A DNA stretch of 64,000 nt from Otis tarda. Its lineage: Eukaryota; Chordata; Aves; Otidiformes; Otididae. Position numbers and translations under genes: made by a program. Numbering within the stretch: position 1 is the first letter of the stretch; each line of letters begins with the position of its first letter. The stretch lies in the NCBI GenBank assembly GCA_026413225.1, contig CM048552.1, positions 57,675,001 through 57,739,000 on the forward strand, written 5' to 3'. Below the pieces are notes generated by a model. It had not been told where the DNA came from, did not search any database, and saw nothing but the letters and a program-made list of their open reading frames with translations. Positions 1 to 11,334 of the stretch are shown in pieces.

Positions 1-3000
1 CAGTTGTAACTGCCAACAAATCCTTTGGCTGATGCAACCATTTCATAATCATCTTACATTTCAGTGCACAGAGTCTCAGCCAGAAAGCCTTCACATCTGC
101 GTCTCAGTCCCTGCTACAAAAGAGCAAAATCTGAAGACCTAGAACTATAATGCCATTATCAACAGTGACATAGAAAGCATCCAAATTCATACTTCTGTGC
201 TAATAGTCCCACTCTGAACAGAAACAAAAGGCAATTCTGGGGAATACCAAATGAAGTAGCCCTTAAAATAGATGGTTTCTATTTATTCTACTACTTGGGG
301 AAAGTGTAAAGAAGGGATATCTACAATAAAATTTACATATCCGTTCTTGCAGTTTTCAAAGCTTTTCAGACATATCAGCAAACACTCATAGTCAATTCTG
401 TAAGAATTTATAGACTTAAAAAGCTGCACGAACTCTGAAAATTTATCCATTTGCAAGATATTTCTGATGTTGTTTTGTCAGTCTTGTTTCCTTTTAGTAA
501 CATAAGATTTAAAAAAGAACTGATGAAACACTTTGCATTTAACAGTTTTCATACAGAAAGATTTACTAATTCCGTTCCTCAACATTAATGCCCTCCTGAG
601 CAGCATTGCTTCCTCCAAGGAAAGCTACATTAGTTCCTCAGTAGCTTTTATTAGGCAGCACATTCAAGCTACAGGTTGTAACGTGCTCAACTCAAAACAT
701 ATCCAGAATGTTTGCATCTATACATAACTACAAAAACAAGTCCTGGGAATATTAGTGAATTCTGCCTCACAAAAATAACTTTTTTTTTAATAGATATATG
801 TTCTGAAGGGGACAATGAAGTGACTTGCGCAGTGCCCCACAGAATCTGAAGCTTAAGCCATCTATCAATCCAAAAGACAGTATGACCTTGGTTTAATCCT
901 CACTGTAAAGCCTTACCTTGCTTCTGAAGTTCCCTGCCGCTCCTACTGGAACTGCAGTTCCACTACCGCTGCCTTCTGTAGCCCGATGAGATGTGAGCTG
1001 CACATGGACACGTGCAGTTTATGTGCCGTTTTGTGACCGTTGCCCAAAGGAGTGTGACTTCAAATTTCAGGGTCTTGTGGCTGTCAGGGCAACTTATCCT
1101 GCTCACATCAGAGAAGGAGCGTTACCCAGTCATAGGAATCTTGCTTTATTTGAGGAAGAAATTAAATGTGTAAATAAAAAGAGTGCTCTATTTCTCCCTA
1201 GCTGCTAAGTACAGGATTTAACCTAATAAACCCTTCTCTAGGGTAAGGACATCATCTTCTGTTGTTTGTGGTTTTTTTTTTCCTAAATCCACAGTGTTTC
1301 TTTTCCTTTCTCTTTCTCACGTATTCAAGATGAGAGAAGCTTCAGCGAGCACAGCTACCAGCATTCCAATTTATTCAGCAGCAACCCCTGTGGACTGCTA
1401 ACAGCAGACTACGATTCTGCTTGGATTACAAGGCGTAGATAAGTAATTCCATCCTTAATCTATCACTGTCAATGCCACTAAGGGAACATCTTTTACCTGT
1501 GAGAAGTCAGGCAGAGGAAAAGATTGAGATTGGGAGGGGGGGAAGCATGGGGTAAAACAGCAGAAATAAAGAGGACACAAGTCCCTTAAGAGCTCTGTGC
1601 GCAAGTGCATGTGGAAATAAGTAGGAAATGAGGGAAAGGGACAAAGGACCAGGATGCTCACAGAAAAGTAGCAAACAGAAAGGTGATAGTCAGATTCCAA
1701 GCAGAATTTTTCAATAGCAATGAAAATCTCACTTCCAACATCCTCTATGCCTTCTATTACACTGATCCCACTGTAAAATGGAAGAGATGTTTGATACCTC
1801 AGTAAATGCTGATGGATACCACTACATTACAACCACGATCAATAAATCTCAAGTACATCATAATGGAGCCTCAAAGCCTTCGCACACAGACCTGTCAGTA
1901 AACTGGGACAATATTACAAACAGACAACAAAGGATAATGCAAAGATTGCAAAAATGGAACAACACCGAGACAAGTGAATTTCTTGGAGGATGGAGTGGAA
2001 GGCAGAAAAGATGAAAAGGAGGTAAGCCACTTAGACATAAGTGATGGAGAACATCAATAACTGCACACCTGTTTTATGTGATGGAGGATTCAGGAATGGA
2101 GGAGAAAACAGTGAAAGCAGTAATAAGACCTGGGATTAGGTTTTCTTTTCCTTTTTCAGGGAACCCCTAGTAGTGACTCCATCACTATACTTCACTACAG
2201 TCATCATCCACAATTAAAGTCTCTGCCCACTCAGGCTAGAGAGCACCCTTTCATATTTTTATCACAGAAACAATTACTTTTATGTGCATATAAAAGATTC
2301 CTTTGATTTTGCTGTAAGTGCTTATTTTTATGTTATTTGTTTGTCTGGCTAGATGTCTGGCAGATATATCGCATAGTCCCAAACACGTAAAATGGGTCAT
2401 TCATGCTAGAAAAGACCAAAAAAAAGCTGCCTTCTAAGCAGGCACTACCTTGAGGTTAAAATAAAACTTGGAAAAATTTGTTTTCACCAACTCTGCTCTT
2501 GGAACATCCAATCTTATAACTCAAATACAGATGCATTATTGATTACCCTCTTCTTCCCAAGCTTACTTAATGCTTTTCATAGTAAGCAGATTCTGTGCTC
2601 CACAGTAAACAACCTAATGTGTAATCAAGCAAAGTTTATACCCTGAAAAAGTATTGTTTGTTATTGATGACATGCTTTCTAGCAGCGTAAGATCTTTCAC
2701 AGAGATCGGAAGGAGTGGAAAAACCAGGATGCTTCACAGTCACCTATTTCAGCTCTAACCCAAACCCATTAAGTTTGACTCAAACTGCCTAGGGAAGACA
2801 GAATGTCAGTTTAAAAATTAAGAACAGGGCATAGAAATAGTTTAAGAATAATCAAGGGAGACGCTAGGGAAAATATTTGAAAAAGAAGAAAAACAATTAA
2901 AGGAACCAATCTACCTCAGTGTGAAGGACCAAAAAAATAACAAAGAGGGGGGAAAAAAGGAACAAAATTCCGAGATATTAAGAAAGCAACTAATAAACTG

Positions 3001-3200
3001 GTGAGCAAGAAGAGAACTCTCTCTGGGAGAACAGTAACATAATAAAAAACAAGAAAAACCATGAACTGTCGGAGAGGATAACAGATCAAATGTTGACCCA
3101 GGTGGAAAAGAAACATTGCTCAACTTCCACATTGGACACACCGGCCTCATAAACTGGCTATTTAAAACATGCCAACCCAACTGACACTGTGGAATTCAGG
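1..3200. other. Intergenic region upstream of IFT27
   Basis: No coding exon can be supported here. The open frames are short, have biased composition and lack paired splice sites. The base composition is AT-rich and low in CpG until about 3,200. By synteny with other amniotes the parvalbumin gene (PVALB) should lie to the left, but none of its EF-hand coding sequence is seen in the window. An AATAAA-like motif near 1,223 has no visible exon next to it. Confidence 0.6.
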
Positions 3201-3604
3201 AGACTTGAGGCCGACTTAGAAACTCAAGCAGCAAAGAACAAAGCGGGGTGCAGAACGGGGCAGGGGGTTTCCAATTCCCGCTCCGACATGACTCCAGCTC
3301 CAAGCCCCTGAGGGAAAAGAGAGCCAAATCCCGGGACTCCCGCAACCGGTGACAGGACACAGCCCCGTGCCTTCTCACTGGGTGGGCCCCACACCTCCTG
3401 CCCCACGGCCAGCCCCGCTCCTCAGCCCGCATAACGGAAACCCGCCCACCGCCAGCGGCCCGGACAGCGCGCCCGGCTCCCCAGCCGTTAACGGTCCGCG
3501 CATGCACAGAGCAGTCCACGCCAGACGGACTCGGGGGGAACAGCGCGCTCCCGCGCAATGGCTCGGGACAGTCACCGGGAGGGGCCGAGATGAGGCTTGG
3601 ATCA

Positions 3605-3616
3605 TGCGCATGCGCA
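3605..3616. promoter_or_regulatory. NRF1-type palindrome
   Basis: The 12-mer TGCGCATGCGCA is a perfect palindrome and matches the known NRF1 consensus. It lies about 570 bp upstream of the IFT27 start codon. A related GCGCATGC core lies near 3,497. Confidence 0.65.
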
Positions 3617-3632
3617 GGAACGCAGGCAGCCA

Positions 3633-3640
3633 CACGTGAC
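3633..3640. promoter_or_regulatory. E-box CACGTGAC (USF/MiT type)
   Basis: CACGTG followed by AC, 17 bp to the right of the NRF1-type palindrome and about 15 bp left of an ETS-like CGGAAG. NRF1, E-box and ETS sites together are common in CpG-island promoters. Use of this site is inferred from sequence only. Confidence 0.45.
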
Positions 3641-4015
3641 ACGACGCTTCGGTACGGAAGATCCCATTCCGTGGGATCATAGACAGGAAATGGAGGCTTC
3701 TCTGCCTCACTCTTACTTGTCTTTTCCCTCCTTGGTGCTGCCGCGCCCCTATTGCATAGTTCTTTGCCCGGAACTTCATTATTTTCTGCCCTGTCCCCAG
3801 TGGGTTAATTTCGACTACGTGGTACAGTCCCCGTCTTCTACCCAATAACAAACCGGCTCCTGACAACGTAGTTAGTTGCTGGGCGGAAATACTCCGCTGT
3901 TCTCTTAACACCACGGCACCATCCGCTAAGCGCGCTGCCCCGCCTTAGCTGCCAGAAAGGGCGGGGGGTGGGTTTGAGTGACAGGACGCTTAGAGGACGG
4001 GAAAAGACAAGAGAG

Positions 4016-4020
4016 CCAAT
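4016..4020 (+). promoter_or_regulatory. IFT27: CCAAT box of IFT27 promoter
   Basis: CCAAT in GAGAGCCAATAATGA, 165 bp upstream of the start codon. A second CCAAT lies near 3,841. NF-Y boxes at this distance are normal for TATA-less promoters. Confidence 0.4.
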
Positions 4021-4087
4021 AATGACTCCGACTAGCATTGATGAGCAGAGCTCATAGCCAACTGAACTACAGGAGGCGGGGCGTTCG

Positions 4088-4113
4088 GTTGCTAGGGCCG
4101 CGCTGTTGCTAGG
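4088..4113. promoter_or_regulatory. IFT27: Paired X-box-like half-sites (RFX type)
   Basis: GTTGCTAGG occurs twice, at 4,088 and 4,105, 17 bp apart, with a weaker GTTGCTGGG at 3,875. RFX factors bind X-boxes built from GTTGCC-like half-sites with inverted partners, and ciliary genes are their classic targets. Neither copy here has a perfect inverted second half, so these are half-sites rather than full palindromes. The position, 70-100 bp before the start codon, is where functional X-boxes usually sit. Confidence 0.5.
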
Positions 4114-4184
4114 GCAGCGGCTGCCGCCACGGCGCTTTGCCGCGGCCTTCCTGGCCCCCCGCCGCCTTCCCCCGGGCCGGGGCC

Positions 4185-4218
4185 ATGGTGAAGCTCGCTG
4201 CCAAGTGCATCCTGGCAG
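4185..4218 (+). CDS. IFT27: IFT27 coding exon 1
   Basis: Encodes MVKLAAKCILA plus the first base of Gly12. The splice donor is GTGAGT and the exon ends in phase 1. This is the first beta strand leading into the P-loop. Confidence 0.95.
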
Positions 4219-5228
4219 GTGAGTCCGGCCCCTCCGGTCCCATCCGCGCCGCCGGCGGTAGGGGCCTACAGCGGACTCGGTGGAGTGGGGCGAGGCCAGC
4301 AGCGGGGCGGTGCTGGGACGCCCGAGCCCCCTCAGCGAGGGGGGAGCAGCGGGCGGGCGGTGGCGGGCCGCGACGGGAGGCTTGGCTTCTCTCAGCCCCT
4401 CGTCACGGGGGGGATTTTCCCGACGGAGGTGAGGTGGGGAAAGAGGCGACAGGAGAGGGGTGGGGACGGTGGAAATCCCGTTACCTGCCCTGTGCCCTCT
4501 CCCTCCAACGACAGACGGAGGAACAAAAGCTGCATTCAGGGATGGTGTGAAGCATAGTCGGACCAGCTGAAATGCAAGGACAGGATCTGAAAAAAAAAAA
4601 AAAGAAAGGGAGAAAGACAGAGTATTTCTACAGTGTGGAAAGGTGGGCTGAGGACAGGGAAAGTGTGAAGGGAACAAGGTAGAGAGCTGAGTCCTGCCTC
4701 ACACAGGAGGCTGGAGGAAACATTAGTGGCAGAAATTGGGATGATTCTGAGAGTACGATGGGAAGGTAGAGCCTTAGCAAAGAGTAGGAGGACAAAGTGC
4801 ACTTCACAGAGGTGTCTTTTTCCCCAAGCAAATTGGAGGTTACACTGGAAAAAAGTGAGGTCAAGGCACCAGTTTATTTAGTCAGGATGGATTATGGGGG
4901 TGCTGCAAGTAAATAGAGCTGACTTAACACTGCAGGAAGAAATTTTTTTTTTCCCTCCCTCTACATTGAAGCCTTGTGCAGCCTCAGCCAGAAGCACAAA
5001 TCCATAAAACCTTTGCATGCAAACAACCCCCAGGTTTAACTCTTTGCTCCGAACCTGTTTTCTTTCATCCAAAATGAAACATTTGCCTTTTTGTAACCTC
5101 AGAAGCAGCTAACCATCAACTCACACAAAGCTCAGTGTGATCTTTGGCAAGTGCAAAAGAAATAATATCCCTTGTGCCTCTGCTGACAGTTACCATGGAC
5201 ATGCAAGTCTTCTAGATTTGCAACTTAC

Positions 5229-5467
5229 ACTTTGTTTCCAGTTTGGAAGTTTCCAGGTCCCAATATGTAATCTTTGCTGAAGTCTTTCAAGTTTTGTTGT
5301 TTAGTGTTACCAAAGGCCAATTCCATGACTGTTTTAAATTCACATAGGTTTTCTTTGGATGACCCAGTTATGTGCTTAATCTTAATGGGGTCTGGAGCTG
5401 CCTTTTCAATTCTGTTCACAATACAAACAACAGGAACATCTGGTCCCATATGTAGTGCTCCTAAGTG
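5229..5467 (-). other. Candidate antisense coding exon inside IFT27 intron 1
   Basis: On the minus strand, 239 nt without a stop lie between an AG acceptor (TATTATTCCAG, preceded by a T-rich stretch) and a perfect GTAAGT donor. The frame reads from HLGALHMGPDVPVV through KENLCEFKTVMELAFGN to FQTGNK. Composition is balanced, with many Lys, Asp, Glu and Asn and few Cys or Ser, so it resembles real protein more than most chance frames in this window. It has no CpG, so codon constraint cannot be argued from that. I do not recognise the family. It could be an exon of an antisense gene, a relic of a retrocopy, or chance. Confidence 0.3.
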
Positions 5468-7451
5468 CTGGAATAATATCTATGTGTTATTAAAAATAAT
5501 AAATTAATGAAACAGACCAGGCAAAATAACTTCTGTCTTGCAGAAGAGACCAATATAGTGAAAAATACATAAGAGATGAGTAACCACGACAACCTAAAGG
5601 GAGCAAAAAAATGCAATTACATAGGCAGGAGCAAAAACATCAGAGATGGAACAGGGAACTCTCATGTACCTAAGAAAATAGTTTTGAAGAATAGAGTGGC
5701 TCACAATATTGGGAGCTGCAGCAAGGTCAAAGAGAACAACAGGGGAAAAGGGCTTTTATTAGCAAAAGAGAGACTATTAACTTGACAATAAAAGGCAATT
5801 TTTGTGTTATCTCAAGAGTAATTTACAGACACACAGTAAAATGTATTGTTGTGTGAGCTTACTATGGAGATGACAAAAAGGTTTTAATTGTAGAAAGACA
5901 GTTGGCAGTAGCAGGCGTTTTAGAGACACACTACAGATTCTGTCAGAATAACAGAAATATGGATGGAATAAATACTGTGGGATGCAGTACTGGCAGATGA
6001 GTCCAAACTAAATGAAAAGGGCAAGAAAATTTATTTTGAGAAAGTATAGTGATGTAGTGAGCTAATAGGATGCAAATAGTAAGAAGAGGGAAAGAACAAT
6101 TGGGGCTGTAAAACTGAAGAAAGGCAACGCATTAGTTAAGAATTTGCACTTAATGATGCCTGTGCCGTCAGAGCAATGTATGCTTCTCTATCTCATTTCA
6201 CAAAGACAGATCTAATTGTCTATTGAAATACAGAATAGCTTCCACTCAGAACAGAGTGTTGTCTTCAGCACAAGCTTGAACTGATCAGGGAACAAACAAG
6301 CTGACTTACCAGATTTTCCTGTCTAAATATTATGAGCCCAACTCAGCTCAAAGTAAGCAAGCATGTTAAAAATGTTTAAACAAGAACTACGTTTGGTTAA
6401 TGCATCTAGGAACAATTGTCACTATCCAAAACACCCTTCCACCTCTATAATAGTATGTGAGCAGATAACTTTACCAATTTCCTTCAAAATACTGTAGCTG
6501 AAGCTGTAATAGCGTCAAAATGTACCCCTTTCTGGGTTTATTTATTAACAACATAATGTAAAAGACTTGTATTCCAAGTTTGGCTGTCATGACTGTTCCT
6601 TTAAGGGTAAAGCTGGAACCACTGAGGTATTTCATTCCTATTTCCTGTCCTTTAAACTATCAGGGCTAGTAAGACAGTATGTGAAAAGAGGATGAGTCCT
6701 TTGAGAACATTTATTTAAGTCTTTGTTTTGCAAGGATTATGATATTTTTCATGCAGTGATATGGGCATACGTGAATTTTGCAGTTCTCTGACATTGCTTT
6801 GGATCTTATGGAGTTTTGTAACAGCAGACCAAAGCAGGCAGCTGCCAGCTTTGCCCAAAGTGTTGTGCAAGCCGTACCAGAAAGCCTTGGCTCTAGAAGA
6901 GCAAAACTAAAGCCCCTTGGTTTTCCTTGTATACAGGGATGAATCAGCAGGCTCTTTCTCTCCAGCCAAGTGACATTTGCTTCCGTATGCCCAGGATGCA
7001 ACTAATGAGCCACCAGCAGCATTGAGTCAGCAAGAGTTGCTCTCTTAGCAGGGTCAGCAAGAAGAATTCATCGAGGAATGTTACCGGCTTAAGCAGCTTT
7101 GTAGTGTATAAATGACCCATCTCTTCCCTAAACTCAATATATACAAAGGGTTTGGATCTGGGGAAATGGATAATCTAAGGAGAGGAAATAGCCTCCTATG
7201 TAGCCTAGTCTCCCTTATCACATTGTATTTTTCTCTACATGATAACATATCTGGGAAATTTTAATTCTTAGGTAAAGGCTGTAGGGTAGATATGGATTTT
7301 AGAACAAACAGCAGTTCCATCTTGATCTAGGGGGGCCTTTAATGTCATTCAAAGAGCAGAAATCTAATGTCAGCACCAGTATGCATAATGGCAATATTCA
7401 TTTCCTCACATGGGTCTTGCCTTCTAGATTGTTCTGTGCTTCTTGTGACAG

Positions 7452-7477
7452 TTATCTTGCCTGTATTCAGGCAAGAT
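7452..7477. repeat. Perfect inverted repeat (11-bp arms, 4-nt loop)
   Basis: TATCTTGCCTG is followed after TATT by its exact reverse complement. It lies about 105 bp upstream of IFT27 exon 2, near the branch-point end of intron 1. In RNA it would form a stable hairpin. Confidence 0.8.
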
Positions 7478-7582
7478 ACGTTACAGCATCCACGTTCTTA
7501 CGGCATATGATAATAACAGAACTGAGGGAAAATAAGATTCTCTAAGATGAAACAAAAATCTTTTATGTTTGTGGTTTTGCAG

Positions 7583-7662
7583 GAGATCCAGCTGTGGGGA
7601 AAAGTGCTTTAGCTCAGATGTTCCGCAATGATGGGGCTCATTTTCAGAAGAACTACACACTG
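7583..7662 (+). CDS. IFT27: IFT27 coding exon 2 (P-loop)
   Basis: Acceptor TTTTGCAG, donor GTAAGC. Completes Gly12 and encodes residues 13-38, including the nucleotide-binding GDPAVGKS loop with Lys18 and Ser19. Ends in phase 0. Confidence 0.97.
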
Positions 7663-8735
7663 GTAAGCATACAACAGGCTCAAATGGCTAACCAACAATT
7701 TCCTAAGTTGCATGAAAAAACTAAGAAGGTCTAGAACAAAATAAATATGATTTTTAAGTTGAGGTATTCAAGGCGCAGTCTTATAAGGTTTTCTTTCTCG
7801 TACACCCTAGATCCTGAAAAGAAAGCATTTAATATTCTGTAAGTCTTTATGTAATGTGGGTGCTGGTTTTGAAACTTAATGCAGAGTAATTTAGTTAACT
7901 TTGTAATTTTCCTGCTGAAGCAATGTTTTCACAAGCTTTTGTGATGTTAGAGAACTTCCCCCTTTAGGGAGTGCTCTGTGAAAAAGCACTGCTGAAGGAG
8001 AAAGCTTTTAATTTCAACTATTAAATATGCGTGTGGACAGTGCGCTTATCACTATGCAAACATGAAGATGTGCTGCATAGCCCCAAGATAATTATAATCT
8101 ACAGAAACTGTTCCCAGATGAAGAGGATACAGTTTGCAGTCTTTCAGTGTGAGAATCAATGGTGATGACTAATCATAAGCAGGATAAAAAAAAAAGTAAA
8201 TATAAGTAAAGTAAAAAAAAAGGGAAATATGAGTGTGGAGGAAAAAACCCTAAAATATGTTTATTCATTGAAATAAAGATGGAAACCAGAAGTTAAGGAT
8301 AGAAATAGAACAAACAAACAAGCTACAAAGCAGAATGAGATAAAAGGTGGAAGAGGCACAAATAACCTCAGTCCCATATGTTAGCTGATCACATGGTTGG
8401 TGCAAAACATTCTAAGGCGTGCTTTAGAGCAGCGATGTGATAGTGAACGTAGCCCTGCAGATTTCAGTTAATACTCTTAGCTGTATATAAACAAATCTCT
8501 GGACATTGGTTTTCTCTGTTTCGTTCCCCCATCTGTGCCAATCTACATGGCTTTGACGTGTAGGTGGGAGTATGTTACCAGAGTTATGAGGAGTATTGTT
8601 GAGTTCCCAGCAGTCTATGTTTGATGGGATTGTAATGATTCACAAGAATTGCCTCAATCCAATGCATAGTTGGTATGCAGTCAAACAGGCTCTTAAAACT
8701 CTTCTGATCCTTGTTTTCCTGATTCTTCTTGACAG

Positions 8736-8795
8736 ACAACGGGCATAGAACTGTTGATGAAGGCTGTATCAGTTCCAGAGACAATTGATAGTGTG
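8736..8795 (+). CDS. IFT27: IFT27 coding exon 3 (switch I region)
   Basis: Acceptor TTGACAG, donor GTGAGT, phase 0 at both ends. Encodes residues 39-58, opening TTGIELLMKAV, in the switch I and beta-2 region. Confidence 0.95.
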
Positions 8796-9467
8796 GTGAG
8801 TTTTTCTGAAACATAAATTGGGTCAGAAAGAGACATCCAGAGCTCAAACCTCACTTCAGTCTCATTCTGGTGGAAGATTTCTCTGCATGTTCATAAGGCC
8901 ATTAAGTTGCATTAAGGAAATGAGGCTGATCGTGTACAATTGCTGATACTCCAGGGTTGTTATGATCTTAAAAATATTAGATTTACATACTTTTATCCAA
9001 CATGACATCTTAAACCAAAGCTGTTGCCAGCTTTGTTAGGATTCTGTTCTGTCCTTTAGGGCACTCAGGTTTAACGTTCATGTTTCTTAGAACTACAGAA
9101 GCTGGAACTTGTCTGTTAATTTTCTTTAATGCCCTATACTCCAGTGGAACATGGACCACGTGTATGATTTTGTATAAATTGTGCAGGTTACTGTCCCACT
9201 CCACAGATTCTGTTTCCAGTAGGGATGGAAACCAGACTTGAGGCCTTGGAGGTAACCCTTTCACGGGTTATACATGAAAAATGGCTATTTCTTTTCTCAT
9301 GCTATCTGAACTGGAGTATTCTCAGTGCAAGGAGCTTGTCTCTTAGGGACATGACACTGCTGTGCTGAACAAAATGCAGGAGTTACAAGTTCCAGTATTT
9401 ACTTTCAAAACTTTTTCCTACATTGCATTTTTCCTGGCAAAAGCCTTCTTTCTGCTTCTGCTTTCAG

Positions 9468-9527
9468 GAATTCTTCATTTTTGACTCTGCAGGAAAAGAT
9501 CTATTTTCTGAAATGCTGGAGAAACTG
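9468..9527 (+). CDS. IFT27: IFT27 coding exon 4 (G3/switch II)
   Basis: Acceptor GCTTTCAG, donor GTAAGT, phase 0. Encodes residues 59-78 with FDSAGKDLF. Asp64 and Gly67 are the G3 residues; Lys68 replaces the catalytic Gln of canonical Rab proteins. Confidence 0.97.
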
Positions 9528-10484
9528 GTAAGTCTTATGTAACAGTCCTCTTCTTCCAAAGAAGTGCTTTTGCTTTGAAGATCTGAACTTCCCAGTCTGG
9601 CAGATGTAGCAAACTTTGTCTTTAGTGTAAATGGGAGCAATTACCTCAGTTACCAATGCATCCTGTTCTAACTCTCTAAAACTTGTAAAAATACTAGAAG
9701 AGTTACTTTCCAGAGGAAGGCAGGCAGATAGTCATTCAGTTTTGTCACAAAAGATATAGGAATGTTTAACAGACAATTACTGTGTGCTGTTGGTTAGAGT
9801 TCTTTTCATTTAAAAAAAAAAAAAATCTATTTTGCTACTACTGCAGCAGTGAGGGGTTTTTGTGTGTTATAGTGATGTGTTTGATCCAACAGGACTCATT
9901 CTTGTCCTTGAGCATAACACTGCCCTTGATTTTTTTCCTTCAACGCCTTCATGTCTTTACCTGTACAGTTGTCCATTGTGTTATCTCATTTTGAGAGGCA
10001 GGATCAATTGATTGATGTGAGATTTCATAAGAGGGCTCAGTCAACCTAATGGCTCGTTGCTTTAAAAGAGGGAATTCCACTTTTGCCCTTGCACTAGGTC
10101 TGGTCTGCAAGGGAGCCCTCTAGAAGCTGGCTCAGCTTCTCAAATTGGAAGAAAACCTTTCTACTTTTTCTCTAGGATTAATTTTGTGCTGATTCAGCAT
10201 GAAGAATCAGCTTCCCTAGAGATCAGATGAGTGCCAGGGAAGATACAAGTAAAGGAGCAGGACTGTGCAGACAGGAATGGGGAAAGAGAGCAAGACCTCC
10301 TCTCCCAGTGCCAGCTATCCATTTAGTCAGCTCAACTGAAATGTGAAACCTTGCCAGGGCATAGAATTCCTGTATGTTAGGCTTTTTATTTTTGTCTTAG
10401 CATCTGTGTTTGCCGTGTTTACAGACTGGCTGTTGGCCACAGCAGTTTCATTAGAGCTGACAATGTTCCTTTCTTGCTGTGCAG

Positions 10485-10602
10485 TGGGAGCAACCCAACG
10501 TCCTGTGCCTTGTGTATGATGTCACTAATGAGCAATCTTTCAACAACTGTGCCAAATGGTTGGAGAAGCTGAGGGCTCAAGCAGTTGGAGTGCACATCCC
10601 AG
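10485..10602 (+). CDS. IFT27: IFT27 coding exon 5
   Basis: Acceptor TGCTGTGCAG, donor GTAAGA, ends in phase 1. Encodes residues 79-117 and the first base of Gly118, covering beta-4 ([15 protein letters not shown]) and the helix after it. Confidence 0.97.
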
Positions 10603-10915
10603 GTAAGAAATGGGTGAGATTCTTGTTATCTGCTTCTCTCTTGTATGACAGCAGTTGTTCCCATTGAGATGTGGCATAGAGCATTTATTTTAAGCCAGGG
10701 GCAAGCATGGCTTCCTCCAACTTTTTTGCTTTTATCACAAAACAAATAAGGCATAAATATTTTCCTTTGTGGAACCTTTTCTAGGTAGTCGCAGACTGTT
10801 CTCCATCCCTCCAACTTTTTCAGCTACTTTTACAAATGTACCAGCGTTTGTTGCTAACAATTAATCATTTCTGGGCTGTTGTTTTTCCTTTGTTTCATGG
10901 GTTTTTTTTCTGTAG

Positions 10916-11025
10916 GTGTCTTAGTGGGGAATAAAACAGACCTGGTTGGTCGTCGAGTTGTGGAGCAGAAACAAGCACAGGAGTGGGCTGAGAAACATGG
11001 CCTAGAATACTGTGAGATGTCAGTG
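10916..11025 (+). CDS. IFT27: IFT27 coding exon 6 (G4 NKTD)
   Basis: Acceptor TTTTCTGTAG, donor GTAAGT. Completes Gly118 and encodes residues 119-154, with the guanine-specificity motif NKTDL and the start of G5 (SV). Confidence 0.97.
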
Positions 11026-11235
11026 GTAAGTATCTGCTCCTTTCAGCATCTGCCGAAGTGGATGTTTGTAGAGTTATCTTCTCTTTCAGGTAAAGAAAGA
11101 TAACTGGGGACTCGCTTCCACTTTTTTTGTCATCTAGCTTACCCTCACTTTTAATCTATCTTCTGCGAAGCAGTTAGCAGAAATAGTCAAATGCTTATTC
11201 CATCTGTCATTCACAACTTTCTTATTTCTTTACAG

Positions 11236-11334
11236 AAGGAGATGAAAAATTTTGAGGCCCCTTTCCACATCCTGGCAAAGTCGTTCCACCAGCTGTACAA
11301 AGAGAAAGTGGAAACTTTTCGCTCACTAGCTTGA
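11236..11334 (+). CDS. IFT27: IFT27 coding exon 7 and stop
   Basis: Acceptor TTCTTTACAG. Encodes residues 155-186 from [10 protein letters not shown] to VETFRSLA, then TGA. The C-terminal helix has no CAAX or CC prenylation motif, as expected for IFT27. Confidence 0.97.
   Translation, partial: KEMKNFEAPFHILAKSFHQLYKEKVETFRSLA

Larger units (their letters stand above)
3240..4460. promoter_or_regulatory. IFT27: CpG island covering the IFT27 promoter and first exon
   Basis: GC content and CpG density rise sharply here against AT-rich flanks, and the IFT27 start codon lies inside. The island has two blocks. The left block (about 3,450-3,660) carries an NRF1-type palindrome, a CACGTG E-box and an ETS-like CGGAAG. 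The right block (about 3,840-4,130) carries CCAAT boxes and X-box-like half-sites. There is no TATA box at a useful distance, which fits a broad housekeeping or ciliary promoter. Long open frames on both strands here are a by-product of high GC. The two blocks may serve separate start sites, perhaps divergent ones; that is inference. Confidence 0.8.
4219..7582 (+). other. IFT27: IFT27 intron 1 (3.4 kb)
   Basis: The donor GTGAGT at 4,219 and the acceptor ending at 7,582 define it. It holds an A14 run at 4,590, a fully open antisense candidate exon (5,229-5,467) and a strong short hairpin at 7,452-7,477. The stretch 5,560-6,130 is purine-rich on the + strand. I recognise no transposable element in it. 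Confidence 0.85.
4185..11334 (+). other. IFT27: IFT27 gene (coding span, seven exons): intraflagellar transport GTPase
   Basis: IFT27 (formerly RABL4) is a Rab-like small GTPase that pairs with IFT25 in the IFT-B complex and helps export the BBSome and Hedgehog signalling components from cilia. Coding exons are 4185-4218, 7583-7662, 8736-8795, 9468-9527, 10485-10602, 10916-11025 and 11236-11334. They join without a frame break into 186 codons plus stop, the usual length of the family. The P-loop is GDPAVGKS (residues 12-19), G3 is DSAGK (64-68), G4 is NKTD (123-126) and G5 is SVK (153-155). Lys68 stands where Rab proteins have the catalytic Gln, a known IFT27 trait that fits weak GTPase activity. 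There is no C-terminal prenylation cysteine. All six introns have GT..AG ends. The start is the only ATG in frame with the family N-terminus and has a strong Kozak context (G at -3, G at +4). The gene looks intact. Confidence 0.97.

Noticed and set aside
3375-3914. 179-codon minus-strand frame in the same island
   Set aside because: Same reason; no recognisable domain, though a divergent non-coding transcript remains possible.
3838-4677. 279-codon open frame on the minus strand over the IFT27 promoter
   Set aside because: It runs through the CpG island and across IFT27 exon 1. Arg, Pro, Ala and Gly content reflects high GC.
9010-9264. Minus-strand frame in IFT27 intron 3 (reads ..VWFPSLLETESVEWDSN..)
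   Set aside because: Composition looks protein-like, but no convincing acceptor, donor or start was found, and frames of this length are frequent by chance here.
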